Assembly: GCA_938002965.1 (NCBI GenBank)
Contig: CALKZY010000024.1
Span: forward strand, 1-64,000
DNA from: an uncultured Acidimicrobiales bacterium
GTDB lineage: Bacteria; Actinomycetota; Acidimicrobiia; Acidimicrobiales; SZUA-35
Direction: 5' to 3'
DNA length: 64,000 bases
Each line of letters opens with the position of its first letter. Position 1 is the stretch's first letter. The notes beneath the pieces are model-generated. The model was given only the letters and a program-made list of their open reading frames with translations. It did not search any database and was not told the DNA's origin. The translations under genes and the position numbers were made by a program. Below are positions 45,614 through 54,689 of this stretch, in pieces.

Positions 45614-45940
45614 GAGCTCGGACAGCCGGTCGAGACGTCGGTTCCACAGAGTGCGAGTTTCAACGGCCCACGACATCAGCGGCTCCAATCCAGCCGGATC
45701 GGCCCGATAGAGGGTTTCACGACCTGAACGCTCAGCCTCAGCTAATCCGCTGTCCACCAGCTGGACAAGATGCTTCGAGACGGCCTGACGAGATACCCCA
45801 AGTTCTGTGGCCAACCCTGTTGCAGTCGCCGGGCTGGAGTCGATCAATGATTGGAAGGCCTGACGGCGGGTTGGGTCAACCAAGGCCGCCAGCACCTGGT
45901 CAACTGGACCTGGATTGTCCGGTTTGGTGGGCCGACTCAC
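45611..45940 (-). CDS. ArsR-family winged-helix regulator
   Basis: GTG 45940 overlaps the upstream stop by GTGA and gives 109 residues, VSRPTKPDNPGP onward. The winged helix reads ALVDPTRRQAFQSLID, then LATELGVSRQAVSKHLVQLV (recognition helix) and the wing ERSGRETLYRADP. No Cys metal site is evident, so it is the metal-independent type often paired with SRPBCC proteins. Translational coupling to the SRPBCC gene suggests it controls that pair. Its 3' end is formed by the 16-bp minisatellite. Confidence 0.87.
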   Translation of the reverse strand: MSRPTKPDNPGPVDQVLAALVDPTRRQAFQSLIDSSPATATGLATELGVSRQAVSKHLVQLVDSGLAEAERSGRETLYRADPAGLEPLMSWAVETRTLWNRRLDRLSEL

Positions 45941-46344
45941 CAGGTCGCCAATCCGCCACCAACACATGCTTGAGCAGAGCCGACTGACCACGGAATAGGC
46001 ACCGTGGTCGGGCGCTCAGTGACCACAATCTCAGTCGATGGCTCATCGTCTTGCTGAGACGACCCGGGCTGCAACTCAACCTCGACTTCCGACACATCAC
46101 CAAGCGACCCGAGTGGCCGCCAAGCCCAAAGCAAACGCTCCTCCGGATCGACCTCTAGGACCTGCCCGATCTTGGGCTCACCGCTCTCGACATCAGCGGC
46201 GATTAACAGACCTCCCGGCCGCGGGTCAATGCTGCTGCCCGGCCCCATCCATTTCTCGAAGCCTTCCGGGCCGGTCAGCCGACCCCAGACATGTCCGGGA
46301 TCCCACGGCAGGTGTCGTCGCGTCGTGACCGGCGTTTTATCCAT
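45937..46344 (-). CDS. SRPBCC (AHSA1-like) domain protein
   Basis: ATG 46344 (MDKTPVTTRRHLPW) is chosen over 46377 because the first SRPBCC strand starts there. The 135 residues show the START-like pattern: PWDPGHVWGRLTGPEGFEKW, then GGLLIAADVESGEPKIGQV and EERLLWAWRPLG. These proteins bind hydrophobic ligands or act as Hsp90 co-chaperone relatives. It overlaps the ArsR-like gene by four bases. The C-terminal 25 residues depart from the fold and may be shortened by the coupling. Confidence 0.78.
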   Translation of the reverse strand: MDKTPVTTRRHLPWDPGHVWGRLTGPEGFEKWMGPGSSIDPRPGGLLIAADVESGEPKIGQVLEVDPEERLLWAWRPLGSLGDVSEVEVELQPGSSQQDDEPSTEIVVTERPTTVPIPWSVGSAQACVGGGLATW

Positions 46345-46494
46345 AACAACAACAGTAGACGAAGCACACGTCGACACGCAATCATCAAGTTGCTCTAGAC
46401 CGTCCGTTGAACCTAGGCTGGCCGGTATCAGTTGCGCAACTTGTTACTTGCTCAATGCGTTTAGCCCCCACCCGACCAAAGAAAGACTCTGCCA

Positions 46495-47178
46495 ATGTCC
46501 GGATATCTCGTCCCAACCGTCATCGAAAAGACCGCCAACGGGGAACGGGCCTTTGACCTGTATTCCCGACTACTAGCTGATCGAGTGGTGTTCCTAGGCA
46601 GTCAGATTGACGATGCCAGCGCCAACCTGGTCATCGGCCAGCTACTCCACCTTGAAGCGCAGGACTCCGAACGCGATATCTCGCTCTACATCAACAGTCC
46701 GGGAGGGTCAGTGACCGCCGGCTTCGGTATCTATGACACGATGCAGTACATCGGCCCCGATGTAGCAACCATTTGCGTGGGTGGCGCCCCGAGGGGCCGC
46801 TGAGCTGCGTCGTGGGCTGCCGTGCTCCTGGCCTCCGGCACACCAGGCAAGCGACACGCTCTTCCCAATTCGCGGGTGCTCATTCACCAACCACACGGTG
46901 GGGCTCAGGGACAGACAACCGACATGGAGATCCAGGTGGAAGAGATGCGTTACGCCCGCAGTCGAATCGAGGAATTGCTGGCGCACCACACCGGCAAGCC
47001 AATGACCGAGGTAGCAGCCGACATCGAGAGGGACTACATCGTCAGAGGGGCTGACGCCGTCGACTACGGACTGGTCGACGAAATCATCGAACACCGCCGG
47101 CAGCTCAACGTGGTACCGGGGTTTCGGCCGACGATTCCCGCTGAAGACACCAACAAAGACATGGGCGAGCAGGAATAA
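46495..47178 (+). pseudogene. clpP: clpP (ClpP2-type) interrupted by an in-frame TGA
   Basis: Two same-frame segments, 46495-46803 and 46804-47178, together make one ClpP of about 226 residues. The first ends VATICVG, then seven unexpected codons (46783-46803) ending in TGA; the second resumes AASWAAVLLASGTPGKRH, the usual sequence after VGQ. The extra codons replace the usual Gln, a net gain of 18 bases containing the small palindrome GCCCCGAGGGGC. Catalytic Ser (46810-46812), His (46885-46887) and Asp (47032-47034) are all intact, and no other frame damage is seen. Met after Ser is Trp. The cause could be an assembly error, a recent inactivating insertion, or readthrough or bypass. A strong terminator follows. 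Confidence 0.85.
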
Positions 47179-47183
47179 AAATA

Positions 47184-47222
47184 CCTGTGGGCGTGGTCCT
47201 TGAACCGGACCACGCCCACAGG
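47184..47222 (+). terminator. Perfect 16-bp terminator after clpP
   Basis: CCTGTGGGCGTGGTCC pairs perfectly with GGACCACGCCCACAGG around a seven-base loop, five bases after the clpP stop. Confidence 0.9.
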
Positions 47223-47528
47223 ATCGGCGGCAACAGCCATATGCGGCTGTAAAGCGAGGAAGATGTCGGCGGATACATCTCCCTCGCAAATACAGTTGTA
47301 CTATCACCACGAGCTATTTACAACAAATTAGGTGAAATAGCTATTGGTCTATTTGGGGTAATCTCCTTCTACACATTTGGTTAATTTAGGGACAAATGTG
47401 GTACCGCATATTTAAGCTTGTCGAACTACAGCCGTGTAGCCAGGCAAGCTGGCACCTCAACGGAGCTATCGTGGAACGACCCGGTGGCCATCAACGGCTG
47501 CCCACCTAGCAAGCAGGCGAGCACCGCG
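47223..47528. other. AT-rich intergenic region with two inverted repeats before threonine aldolase
   Basis: From about 47288 to 47420 the composition falls well below that of the surroundings. It contains AGCTATTT (47312-47319) with AAATAGCT (47335-47342), and CACATTTG (47372-47379) with CAAATGTG (47393-47400). Both are perfect 8-bp dyads with 13-15 base spacers, suggestive of regulator sites or a promoter region. No gene is seen. Confidence 0.55.
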
Positions 47529-48548
47529 ATGATTGACCTCCGATCCGACACCGTCACCCGACCCTGTTCTGCCATGCGTGCGACCATGGCCGAAGCCGAA
47601 GTCGGAGACGACGTTTGGGGTGACGACCCGACCGTTAGTCGCCTCGAAGACAAAGCCGCCGAGCTACTGGGCAAAGAGGCCGGCCTCTACGTGCCCTCCG
47701 GCACCCAGAGCAATCTCTCGGCCATCCTTGCTCACTGCCAGCGAGGCGATGAGTACATCGTGGGTGACAACGCCCACACCTATAAGTACGAGGCCGGAGG
47801 GGCAGCCGTACTCGGTAGCGTCCAGCCTCAACCGGTTCGAATGCTGGCCTCCGGCGAACTCGACCTTGACCACATTTCCCAGGTCATAAAGCCCGACGAC
47901 AACCACTTCGCCCGAAGCCGCCTGCTGTGCATTGAGAACACCCACGACGGCAAGGTCCTGCCACTCGACTTCCACCACCGAGCCCGCAAAATGGCCGACG
48001 ACCACAGCCTCGGTTTGCACCTCGACGGGGCACGGCTTTGGAACGCGGCAGTAGCCCTGGCTGTCACTCCGGCAGAGGTAGCCGCAGTCTTCGACACGGT
48101 TTCGGTTTGCCTGTCCAAAGGCCTGGGTGCACCCGTCGGATCCGTGTTGGTCGGCAGCCAGGATCTGGTCGATGACGCCAGACGATGGCGCAAGATGTTG
48201 GGAGGTGGCATGCGTCAGGCTGGGATCATCGCAGCAGCCGGGATCTACGCTCTGGACAACAACATTGGTCGAATGGCCGACGACCACGACCGAGCGGCAC
48301 GTCTCGCCGACGGGCTCCAAGCCATCGACGGAGTAACCGTTACCGGCCGCTCCACCAATATGGTCTTCGTCGACCTCGGCCCCAACGCCGAAACGATGGC
48401 GGAGCACGCAGCCAAGTCCGACATTCTCATTGCGCTCAGCGGAACCACCACTCGGCTGGTCACCCACCTCGACGTTGCTGACGACGATGTCAACCAGGTA
48501 CTCGACCTGGCGGCCCGCACCCTGCCAACCGCGGGCGCATCGAGCTAG
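47529..48548 (+). CDS. ltaE: Low-specificity L-threonine aldolase
   Basis: ATG 47529 starts MIDLRSDTVTRP, the family's standard N-terminus; upstream in-frame codons are rejected. The 339 residues follow fold-type I: EVGDDVWGDDPTVSRLE, VPSGTQSNLSAILAH, the PLP-aspartate in LHLDGARLWNAAVAL and the Schiff-base Lys in SVCLSKGLGAPVGS. It cleaves threonine or allo-threonine to glycine and acetaldehyde with PLP. The next gene begins directly after its stop. An unusual AT-rich leader lies upstream. Confidence 0.93.
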   Translation: MIDLRSDTVTRPCSAMRATMAEAEVGDDVWGDDPTVSRLEDKAAELLGKEAGLYVPSGTQSNLSAILAHCQRGDEYIVGDNAHTYKYEAGGAAVLGSVQPQPVRMLASGELDLDHISQVIKPDDNHFARSRLLCIENTHDGKVLPLDFHHRARKMADDHSLGLHLDGARLWNAAVALAVTPAEVAAVFDTVSVCLSKGLGAPVGSVLVGSQDLVDDARRWRKMLGGGMRQAGIIAAAGIYALDNNIGRMADDHDRAARLADGLQAIDGVTVTGRSTNMVFVDLGPNAETMAEHAAKSDILIALSGTTTRLVTHLDVADDDVNQVLDLAARTLPTAGASS

Positions 48549-49211
48549 GTGACAGGCAACGACGACCCGGTCGAGGCTCAGACCGACACGGTCAACGAAC
48601 CTGGCCCACCACTGACGTCGATAGACCGGCCGCAACTGCAACAGTCCTTGCTGCAGACCTACACCCCGTCGATCCCCTTCCACGAGCCGGTGCCTCGAGC
48701 AGCGGTGGCAGCCGTCATGAGACCCGGCGAGAACAGCCCTGAGTTGCTGTTCATACAGCGGGCGACCCGCGAGGGAGACCCATGGTCCGGCCAAATGGCA
48801 TTCCCGGGCGGCAAAACCGAACCGGCGGACCCGACGCCCGAAGCTACAGCCATCCGAGAAACCCACGAAGAAGTTGGACTCACACTTGAGTCGAGTCACG
48901 CGGTGGGCCTGGTCAGCGAGCTCGATGGAGGGCGGGCGACCAGTCGACTGGTTTTGGTGTCAGCCCACGGTTACTGGATTGAAGGCTCACGGCCACGCCT
49001 CCAGCCAAACTACGAGGTGGCGGACACAATCTGGATGCCACTCGAAGACCTAGCCGACCCCGATCGACAAATTGACTACTATTACGGCCCAGCCGACGCG
49101 ACCTTCCCCGGGATTCAATTCGATCAGCCAGATCAGGTTCTTTGGGGCCTGACTCTGCGATTTGTTAGCGACTTGTTCGAGCACCTGAATCAGCCGTTCA
49201 ATCTTCTCTAG
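48549..49211 (+). CDS. NUDIX hydrolase, CoA-pyrophosphatase-like
   Basis: GTG 48549 directly abuts the aldolase stop, so the two genes are probably cotranscribed. The Nudix box is in FPGGKTEPADPTPEATAIRE followed by THEEVGL, with the metal-binding Glu set complete. VPRAAVAAVMRPG and LLFIQRATREGDPWSGQMAF match the NudL/CoA-diphosphatase branch. It would cleave CoA or a related nucleotide diphosphate. The N-terminal 45 residues are extra and hydrophilic. Confidence 0.85.
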   Translation: MTGNDDPVEAQTDTVNEPGPPLTSIDRPQLQQSLLQTYTPSIPFHEPVPRAAVAAVMRPGENSPELLFIQRATREGDPWSGQMAFPGGKTEPADPTPEATAIRETHEEVGLTLESSHAVGLVSELDGGRATSRLVLVSAHGYWIEGSRPRLQPNYEVADTIWMPLEDLADPDRQIDYYYGPADATFPGIQFDQPDQVLWGLTLRFVSDLFEHLNQPFNLL

Positions 49212-49472
49212 CTGACGCTCAATTCCACTAGTCCGCAAGGTTGTCGATTGACCAACGACGCGGGTTAGTATTAGGTGGTTCCGCATCACTTGTATCGGAA
49301 CAATGTGCGGGCTGGTTGGACAGACGGTGCTAGGAAGAGTCCGGCCGAGTCGCCTGAAAAGTGCCACCTGATCGGGGTAAAGCCATCTCAACAATCACTG
49401 CTGACCTTCCGCTGCCTGAGAAACCGCCGCTATACAAATCATCGGCGGTAGCCCCACAGAAGCTATTTCGCC

Positions 49473-50675
49473 ATGCTTCTAGGTGACGAAGGTGCACTAA
49501 TCGCCACGGGCACTCTGGATAGATTCGGCGATCTAATTCGCCGAGCCGCCGTTCCTGTAGCCGTCTACTCGGCCACGGGGAGCGCATCGGCAGTAGGGAT
49601 CGTGTTCGCCGTCTCCTTCATTCCCCACCTCGTCATGTTGGGAATCTCCAGCCGCCTGGGAGCACCGACGAAAGCCCGAAGTTCACTGATTTGGTTCAAC
49701 CTGGCTCGCTTTGTCATTTCCCTGGCAATGATGGCGCTCGCCATTAGAGGCAATTACGGCATTCCTTTCCTTATCACCATCTTTATTCTTGCCGCCCTCA
49801 CCGCAGTGGTCGAGGCAGCGTTTGGTACCGCCACCCGAATCGTCTCCAAGGCAAGCGATGCCGCCGATACTCAGAAGCTGAACGCTCGACTTTCAACCTG
49901 GCAAAACGGAGTGGCGGCCACTGTCGGGTCACCGTTAGGGGGATGGCTGGGCGCCATCTTGCCCCCAGTAGCATTTGCCCTGGACGCCATTACCTATCTT
50001 TTGGCCGCAGCAACCATCCGCTGGAGTGACATAGCCAGAGAGGCCGCCAGTCGCACTGCGGCCACACCTCACGGCGTGGCGGAAGCCATTCGGTGGCTGC
50101 TACGACATCCGTTCAACTTGGCAATCGTCGTGACCACCATCGGTCTACAACTGGCTTCAGGTTTGACCCTGGGAAATCTAATCGTCGTAGCTGTCGAACA
50201 GTACGGCCTACCGGATTGGATCTTCGGAGTTCTGACCTTGATCTTCACCTCAACCGGGTTCCTAGGCTCGCTGTTCATATCCCGCAGATCACCCGAACCC
50301 GTGACGCTACTCGGCTTGGCAGCGCTGCCGTCGGTGGCCGGCTACCTGGCCATGATCTTCGGAGCATCCCCGGTGGTGTTGATCATCGCGTTGGTGGCAC
50401 TGGCTTTGAGCATCGCCGCTTGGAACATCGCTAGCGCCGGACGTATGCAATCAGATCCACCCGACGACGTGGTCGGCGGTGTTCTCGCCTTCTGGCGTTC
50501 GGCCGGCGTAGCCGCCATCGCCGCCGGATCTGCCATCGGCGGATTCCTTATCGACGCCACCGATACCACCAACGCCATCGCTGCCTCAACCGCAGTGTGT
50601 GCGGTGGCCGCCGGCGTAATGGCCCTTGGAGCCCGCAGAGAGCGGGCCAGTCTCAGCTTTGCTGACGTGACTTAG
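49473..50675 (+). CDS. MFS transporter (EntS-like)
   Basis: The 400 residues contain eleven to twelve spans. The opening, LDRFGDLIRRAAVPVAVYSA, resembles the DHA3 drug or siderophore exporter group, which starts with a GD motif then TGSA. The typical loop 2-3 Arg/Asp motif is weak. The C-terminus overlaps the opposite-strand helicase stop by 23 bases. The 261 bases upstream contain no gene that I can support; substrate unknown. Confidence 0.8.
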   Translation: MLLGDEGALIATGTLDRFGDLIRRAAVPVAVYSATGSASAVGIVFAVSFIPHLVMLGISSRLGAPTKARSSLIWFNLARFVISLAMMALAIRGNYGIPFLITIFILAALTAVVEAAFGTATRIVSKASDAADTQKLNARLSTWQNGVAATVGSPLGGWLGAILPPVAFALDAITYLLAAATIRWSDIAREAASRTAATPHGVAEAIRWLLRHPFNLAIVVTTIGLQLASGLTLGNLIVVAVEQYGLPDWIFGVLTLIFTSTGFLGSLFISRRSPEPVTLLGLAALPSVAGYLAMIFGASPVVLIIALVALALSIAAWNIASAGRMQSDPPDDVVGGVLAFWRSAGVAAIAAGSAIGGFLIDATDTTNAIAASTAVCAVAAGVMALGARRERASLSFADVT

Positions 50676-52380
50676 GCTGATTCTTTCGGTTCTTTGGTCT
50701 CGCCTTACCGGACCGCTTGCTCTTGGCCGCCTTGGACCGTCCTTTAGAGCTGTCCTTGGCCTTTGCCCCCTTCTTAGCCTTGGCCCCGTTCTTGGTTTTG
50801 GTGCGGGGTTTGCCACCGGCCTTCGAGCCGGGCTTTGACTTTCCGCCAGAGCCGGACCGTGACTTCCCGTCAGAGTCCGACCTTGAGCGAGAGCGCGACG
50901 TGTCGTTGCCCTCGGACCCGTCACTACCGGACGATGCAGTTGAGCCGTTTCGACGATCCTGCCCATCTCGGTACTCGGAGCGTGAACCGCTCTTCGACTT
51001 CGAGCCGCGTTTTGGCGATGATCCCGACTTCGAATACGCCCCTTCAGAACGCGATTCTGTGGAAGACTTCGAATCCGACCGGTCCCGGCCCGACTTTGCC
51101 GATGGTTTACCTCGACCGCCCAAAGACTTCGAGCTCCCCTTGCTCCTACCTTTACTCTTACCTTTGCCCTTGGCTTTGCCCTTACCCTTGCCGGAACGAG
51201 GTGACGGTGCGTTGGAAACCGGACTGAGGTGATGTCGTCGCTCCGGGGTGTCTTCCATCGAGCCGACCACCCCAAGCGTCTTCTGCAAAGCCGACGAGGC
51301 CTTGACCTGCTCAGGGGCGAGAAACGAGACAACTACGCCGTCGGCTCCGGCCCTCGCCGTGCGACCCGACCGGTGGACATAGTCTTTGACCTCGGCCGGC
51401 GGATCGTAGTGGATCACGCAAGCCACACCGTCCACGTGGATACCGCGGGCGGCTACATCGGTTGCGACCAACGCCTGACAACGACCGGTGGAGAACGCCG
51501 CCAACGCCCGGTCTCGCTGTGACTGGCTGCGACCACCGTGCAGATTCGCCGACCGTACCCCGGCACGCTCAAGCTGACCGACCAACCGGTCGACCCCATG
51601 TCGAGTCCGGACGAACACCACTGTCGATCCCAGGTCGGTGATCAGGTCGGCGGTAAGCCAGGCCCGTTCACGCTTATCGGTCTTGATGAACCGATGGCTC
51701 ATCGTGGTGAGATCGGGTTCGAGATCAGCTACTGCCCGCTCAACCGGATCACTTTGATACGACTCGGTGAGAACCCGAACGTCATTGTCCAACGTGGCCG
51801 AGAACAGCAACGTCTGGCGATCGGCCGGTGTACGGTCCAGAATCCGGCGCACATCGGGCAAGAAGCCCATGTCAGCCATACGATCGGCCTCGTCGACAAC
51901 GGCGACAGCCACCTCGGACAGATCTGCGTAACCCTGCCCCATCAGATCCAACAGCCTGCCAGGGCAGGCCACCAGCACGTCCACGCCCCGACGCAAACCC
52001 TGAATCTGCCGTTCGAGGCCTTTGCCTCCGTACACCGCCAAGACGTTGCGGTCGACCTCGCGGGCGAGAGGCTCCAACTCGCGGCAAATCTGTTCAGCCA
52101 ACTCCCGGGTAGGGCTGAGAATTAGAGAGGCAGGCAAACGACCCTTACGAGGGCTACCGGCCAAATCGCCGTTATGCAGCCGGGAAAGAACAGCCAACCC
52201 AAACGCCAAGGTCTTACCCGAACCGGTGGGGGCCCGACCGAGCACATCACGGCCGGCCAAGGCGTCAGGCAAGGTGAGACCCTGGATCTCGAAAGGCTCA
52301 GTGATGCGCATTCGTTCCAGCGTCGATACCAGCGGGGCGGGCACACCAAGATCTTGGAATGAGGAAGTTGTCGTCGTCAT
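50653..52380 (-). CDS. DEAD-box RNA helicase with long Lys/Ser/Gly tail
   Basis: ATG 52380 (MTTTTSSFQDLGVPAPLV) gives 575 residues; an upstream 46-codon extension lacks coding character. Motifs are complete: Q-motif EPFEIQGLTLP, Walker A APTGSGKT, PTRELAEQ, the DEAD box VVDEADRM, SAT in LLFSATLD, then VATDVAARGIHVDG and HRSGRTARAG. Residues from about 385 onward are a basic, repeat-like tail (KGKGKAKGKGKSKGRSKG and similar) with SRSEY-type segments, probably disordered RNA-binding sequence. It unwinds RNA in ribosome assembly or mRNA turnover. Its 3' end overlaps the MFS gene. Confidence 0.93.
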   Translation of the reverse strand: MTTTTSSFQDLGVPAPLVSTLERMRITEPFEIQGLTLPDALAGRDVLGRAPTGSGKTLAFGLAVLSRLHNGDLAGSPRKGRLPASLILSPTRELAEQICRELEPLAREVDRNVLAVYGGKGLERQIQGLRRGVDVLVACPGRLLDLMGQGYADLSEVAVAVVDEADRMADMGFLPDVRRILDRTPADRQTLLFSATLDNDVRVLTESYQSDPVERAVADLEPDLTTMSHRFIKTDKRERAWLTADLITDLGSTVVFVRTRHGVDRLVGQLERAGVRSANLHGGRSQSQRDRALAAFSTGRCQALVATDVAARGIHVDGVACVIHYDPPAEVKDYVHRSGRTARAGADGVVVSFLAPEQVKASSALQKTLGVVGSMEDTPERRHHLSPVSNAPSPRSGKGKGKAKGKGKSKGRSKGSSKSLGGRGKPSAKSGRDRSDSKSSTESRSEGAYSKSGSSPKRGSKSKSGSRSEYRDGQDRRNGSTASSGSDGSEGNDTSRSRSRSDSDGKSRSGSGGKSKPGSKAGGKPRTKTKNGAKAKKGAKAKDSSKGRSKAAKSKRSGKARPKNRKNQPKSRQQS

Positions 52381-52555
52381 GACTTGGTCGTTTCGGGCCT
52401 GATCCGCCTCGATGTGAGGCATCGGTCTTGCGGTTGGCCGTGTAGATGGAGAACAAGAGTCAGGCTGGAACGGTAGAACCGGTGGCGAGCCTGAGAGAGA
52501 TCCCTGGTACCACGGCACCGAACGCTCTCGTTAACTCAGTCTGGCCTGTTTTGGC

Positions 52556-53800
52556 TCATCTCCCACCCCGAGCGGGGCTGAGAGCTGCTTCAGTCGAGTC
52601 AGGATTCGGACCCGGATGCTCGGGCGCCGCCGCGTTGGTGAGCGAGAACAGCAGCACCACAACAGGGACAACAGCCAAGATGAGATTGGCCGACCGGTAG
52701 CTGCCCGTCCGACCCTCAACCAACGAAAGTGTTACCGGACCCAGCGCCGTGCCCGCCACCATGGCCAAGAACATAAGCCCCTGAATCGAACCGATGTGCT
52801 CAACTCCGAAGTAGCCCGGCACCATCGTGTTCAAGGCCGCCCGAACCGAGCCGCCGACCGCGCCCAACATCACGGCGTAAACCAACACAATCCAGCCTCC
52901 AGCCAAGGCGGCCGCCACCAAAAGAACTGCTAGCAGCGCGGCCATGGTCAGAGCGGGAACGAATCGGGCTCCAACTCTGTCGAGCAGTAGACCGACGCCA
53001 ACAGAAGCCACCGCCGAGCCGACAACCTGGGGCAGAAACATCGCCGCCGCTTCAGACGATGACAGGCCGGCCTCACCCAACAGGTCTATTTGATGGAAGT
53101 TCAACGCCGTGGTCAACATTCCCGACCCGACACCAACGGCCATCAGAATCCAGAACTGGCGGGTGCGGGTCGCCTCCCAGCGGGTAAACGAACCTGACGG
53201 CCCGTGCCGTCCGCCAGCCGACTTATCTCCTGCGTCTGCTTCGGGAAACGGATCGGGGGATTCATCCGGCGGCTCCACTAATCCGAACCAGGCAATAGGC
53301 AACACCACTAAGGCAACAGCGGCGGCCGCCACCAGCCATGCGGTCCGCCAACCGCTGGATTGGATCACCACGTTCAAGACCACGGGAACCAACATCATCA
53401 AGGCACCACCGGCTGTAGCCAGCACGGCCATCGCCACGCCGCGGCGACGCTCGAACCAAATGGCGACCGACACGTTGCTCACCATCGACAACGAACCCTG
53501 GCCGAACATCCTGATGCCGGCGAAGCCCAAGACCAGCCACAGAACCCCGGGGACGGCCGACATGCCAATCAGCGCCACAACAAAGGCCGAGCCGACAACC
53601 AACTGCGCCACCCGAATACCACGCCGATCCACGAACCGGCCGACGACCGGCATCGCCGTCGCACCCATCAGCGTGCCCGCCAGATACGCCGAGCTAACGG
53701 CAGCTCGACTGGTGTCGAGGGCAGAAACCATCGGATCAATGAAAACTGAAACCCCGACCGTTTGGCCGGGGCCCGTCATTGCCGCTGTAACTGTTGCCAA
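52556..53800 (-). CDS. MFS transporter (monocarboxylate/oxalate-formate-like)
   Basis: The 414 residues have twelve spans. The first loop reads GRFVDRRGIRVAQ, the MFS D-R-(K/R)-G signature. FEATURES-like pieces such as MVPGYFGVEHIGSIQGLMF near the C-terminus fit the MCT/OFA branch. The central loop is Pro/Asp-rich (EPPDESPDPFPEADAGD). It probably carries a carboxylate, but the substrate is not shown. It diverges from the AlkD-like gene with 95 bases between. Confidence 0.84.
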   Translation of the reverse strand: MATVTAAMTGPGQTVGVSVFIDPMVSALDTSRAAVSSAYLAGTLMGATAMPVVGRFVDRRGIRVAQLVVGSAFVVALIGMSAVPGVLWLVLGFAGIRMFGQGSLSMVSNVSVAIWFERRRGVAMAVLATAGGALMMLVPVVLNVVIQSSGWRTAWLVAAAAVALVVLPIAWFGLVEPPDESPDPFPEADAGDKSAGGRHGPSGSFTRWEATRTRQFWILMAVGVGSGMLTTALNFHQIDLLGEAGLSSSEAAAMFLPQVVGSAVASVGVGLLLDRVGARFVPALTMAALLAVLLVAAALAGGWIVLVYAVMLGAVGGSVRAALNTMVPGYFGVEHIGSIQGLMFLAMVAGTALGPVTLSLVEGRTGSYRSANLILAVVPVVVLLFSLTNAAAPEHPGPNPDSTEAALSPARGGR

Positions 53801-53895
53801 GAAGAGAATCCGCCAGCCGACGAACCGCTTCGATTCACGTTCGATTGCCAGTACGGTACATCCTCAGAGCAACATCGGTTGAATCGTCAAGAACA

Positions 53896-54642
53896 GTGAA
53901 CCCAGCAGACAACCAACAGAACGAGACCGCCGAATTGAGCGTGATCGCGCTTCGCCAAACGTTGGAGGCCACGGCCCGCCAAAGCGGGGTCAGCCCGGCA
54001 AAGCTCGAACAGATGGAGGCCTACATGCGGAACCAGTTCCGTTACCTGGGCCTCACCAGTCCCATCCTACGAAAAGCCACCAAGCCGTTTTTGGCCGCCG
54101 GGGTCGACGCCGACGGCGACCAGCTGATGGCCACCGCATGGAAGTGCTGGCAACAAGACGAGCGGGAGTTTCAGTACACCGCGACGATGCTGCTCCGAAA
54201 GTGGTCGAAGAATCTCAAACCCGACTCGCTCGAAGCTTCGGCTACCCATCCGAACGAACCCTCGGTCGAAGCGCTCATCACCAACAAGTCCTGGTGGGAC
54301 ACCGTCGACTCGTTGGCCCCGTGGACCGTCGGCCCCCTGGTGGCCGCCAACCCTGAGCTGGTCACCGTTATGGACCGGTGGATCGAGCACGACAACATCT
54401 GGCTGGTCCGCTCCGCGCTTCTCTACCAGCTCAGCTACAAGGAGCGCACCGACCCCGAGCGACTGTTCCACTACAGCGCACTACGGGCCGACGACACCGA
54501 ATTCTTCATCCGCAAAGCCATCGGTTGGGCTTTGCGGCAATACGGACGACAAGATGGCGAAGCGGTCAAGCGTTTCGTGGCCGAGCACGAGAGCCGACTG
54601 TCAGGGTTATCGAAGCGTGAAGCACTCAAACATCTGAGTTGA
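53896..54642 (+). CDS. DNA alkylation repair enzyme (AlkD-like)
   Basis: GTG 53896 is chosen because codons further upstream lie in the promoter of the divergent MFS gene. The 248 residues form HEAT-like helical pairs: MRNQFRYLGLTSPILRKATK, TNKSWWDTVDSLAPWTVGPL, DNIWLVRSALLYQLSYKERT and EFFIRKAIGWALRQYGR. These are hallmark AlkD segments, with the Trp and Asp residues (KSWWDTVD) that excise positively charged alkylated bases without base flipping. It acts in the cytoplasm on DNA. Confidence 0.88.
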   Translation: MNPADNQQNETAELSVIALRQTLEATARQSGVSPAKLEQMEAYMRNQFRYLGLTSPILRKATKPFLAAGVDADGDQLMATAWKCWQQDEREFQYTATMLLRKWSKNLKPDSLEASATHPNEPSVEALITNKSWWDTVDSLAPWTVGPLVAANPELVTVMDRWIEHDNIWLVRSALLYQLSYKERTDPERLFHYSALRADDTEFFIRKAIGWALRQYGRQDGEAVKRFVAEHESRLSGLSKREALKHLS

Positions 54643-54689
54643 CCGCCCGCGGCCAACCCGTTCACGGTTTCATAGTTTCACGGCGGCTG

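Noticed and set aside
46783-46803. Selenocysteine insertion at the clpP TGA
   Set aside because: The TGA falls inside extra codons, not at a conserved Cys or redox position, and no Sec machinery is visible. I saw no convincing SECIS-like hairpin directly after it.
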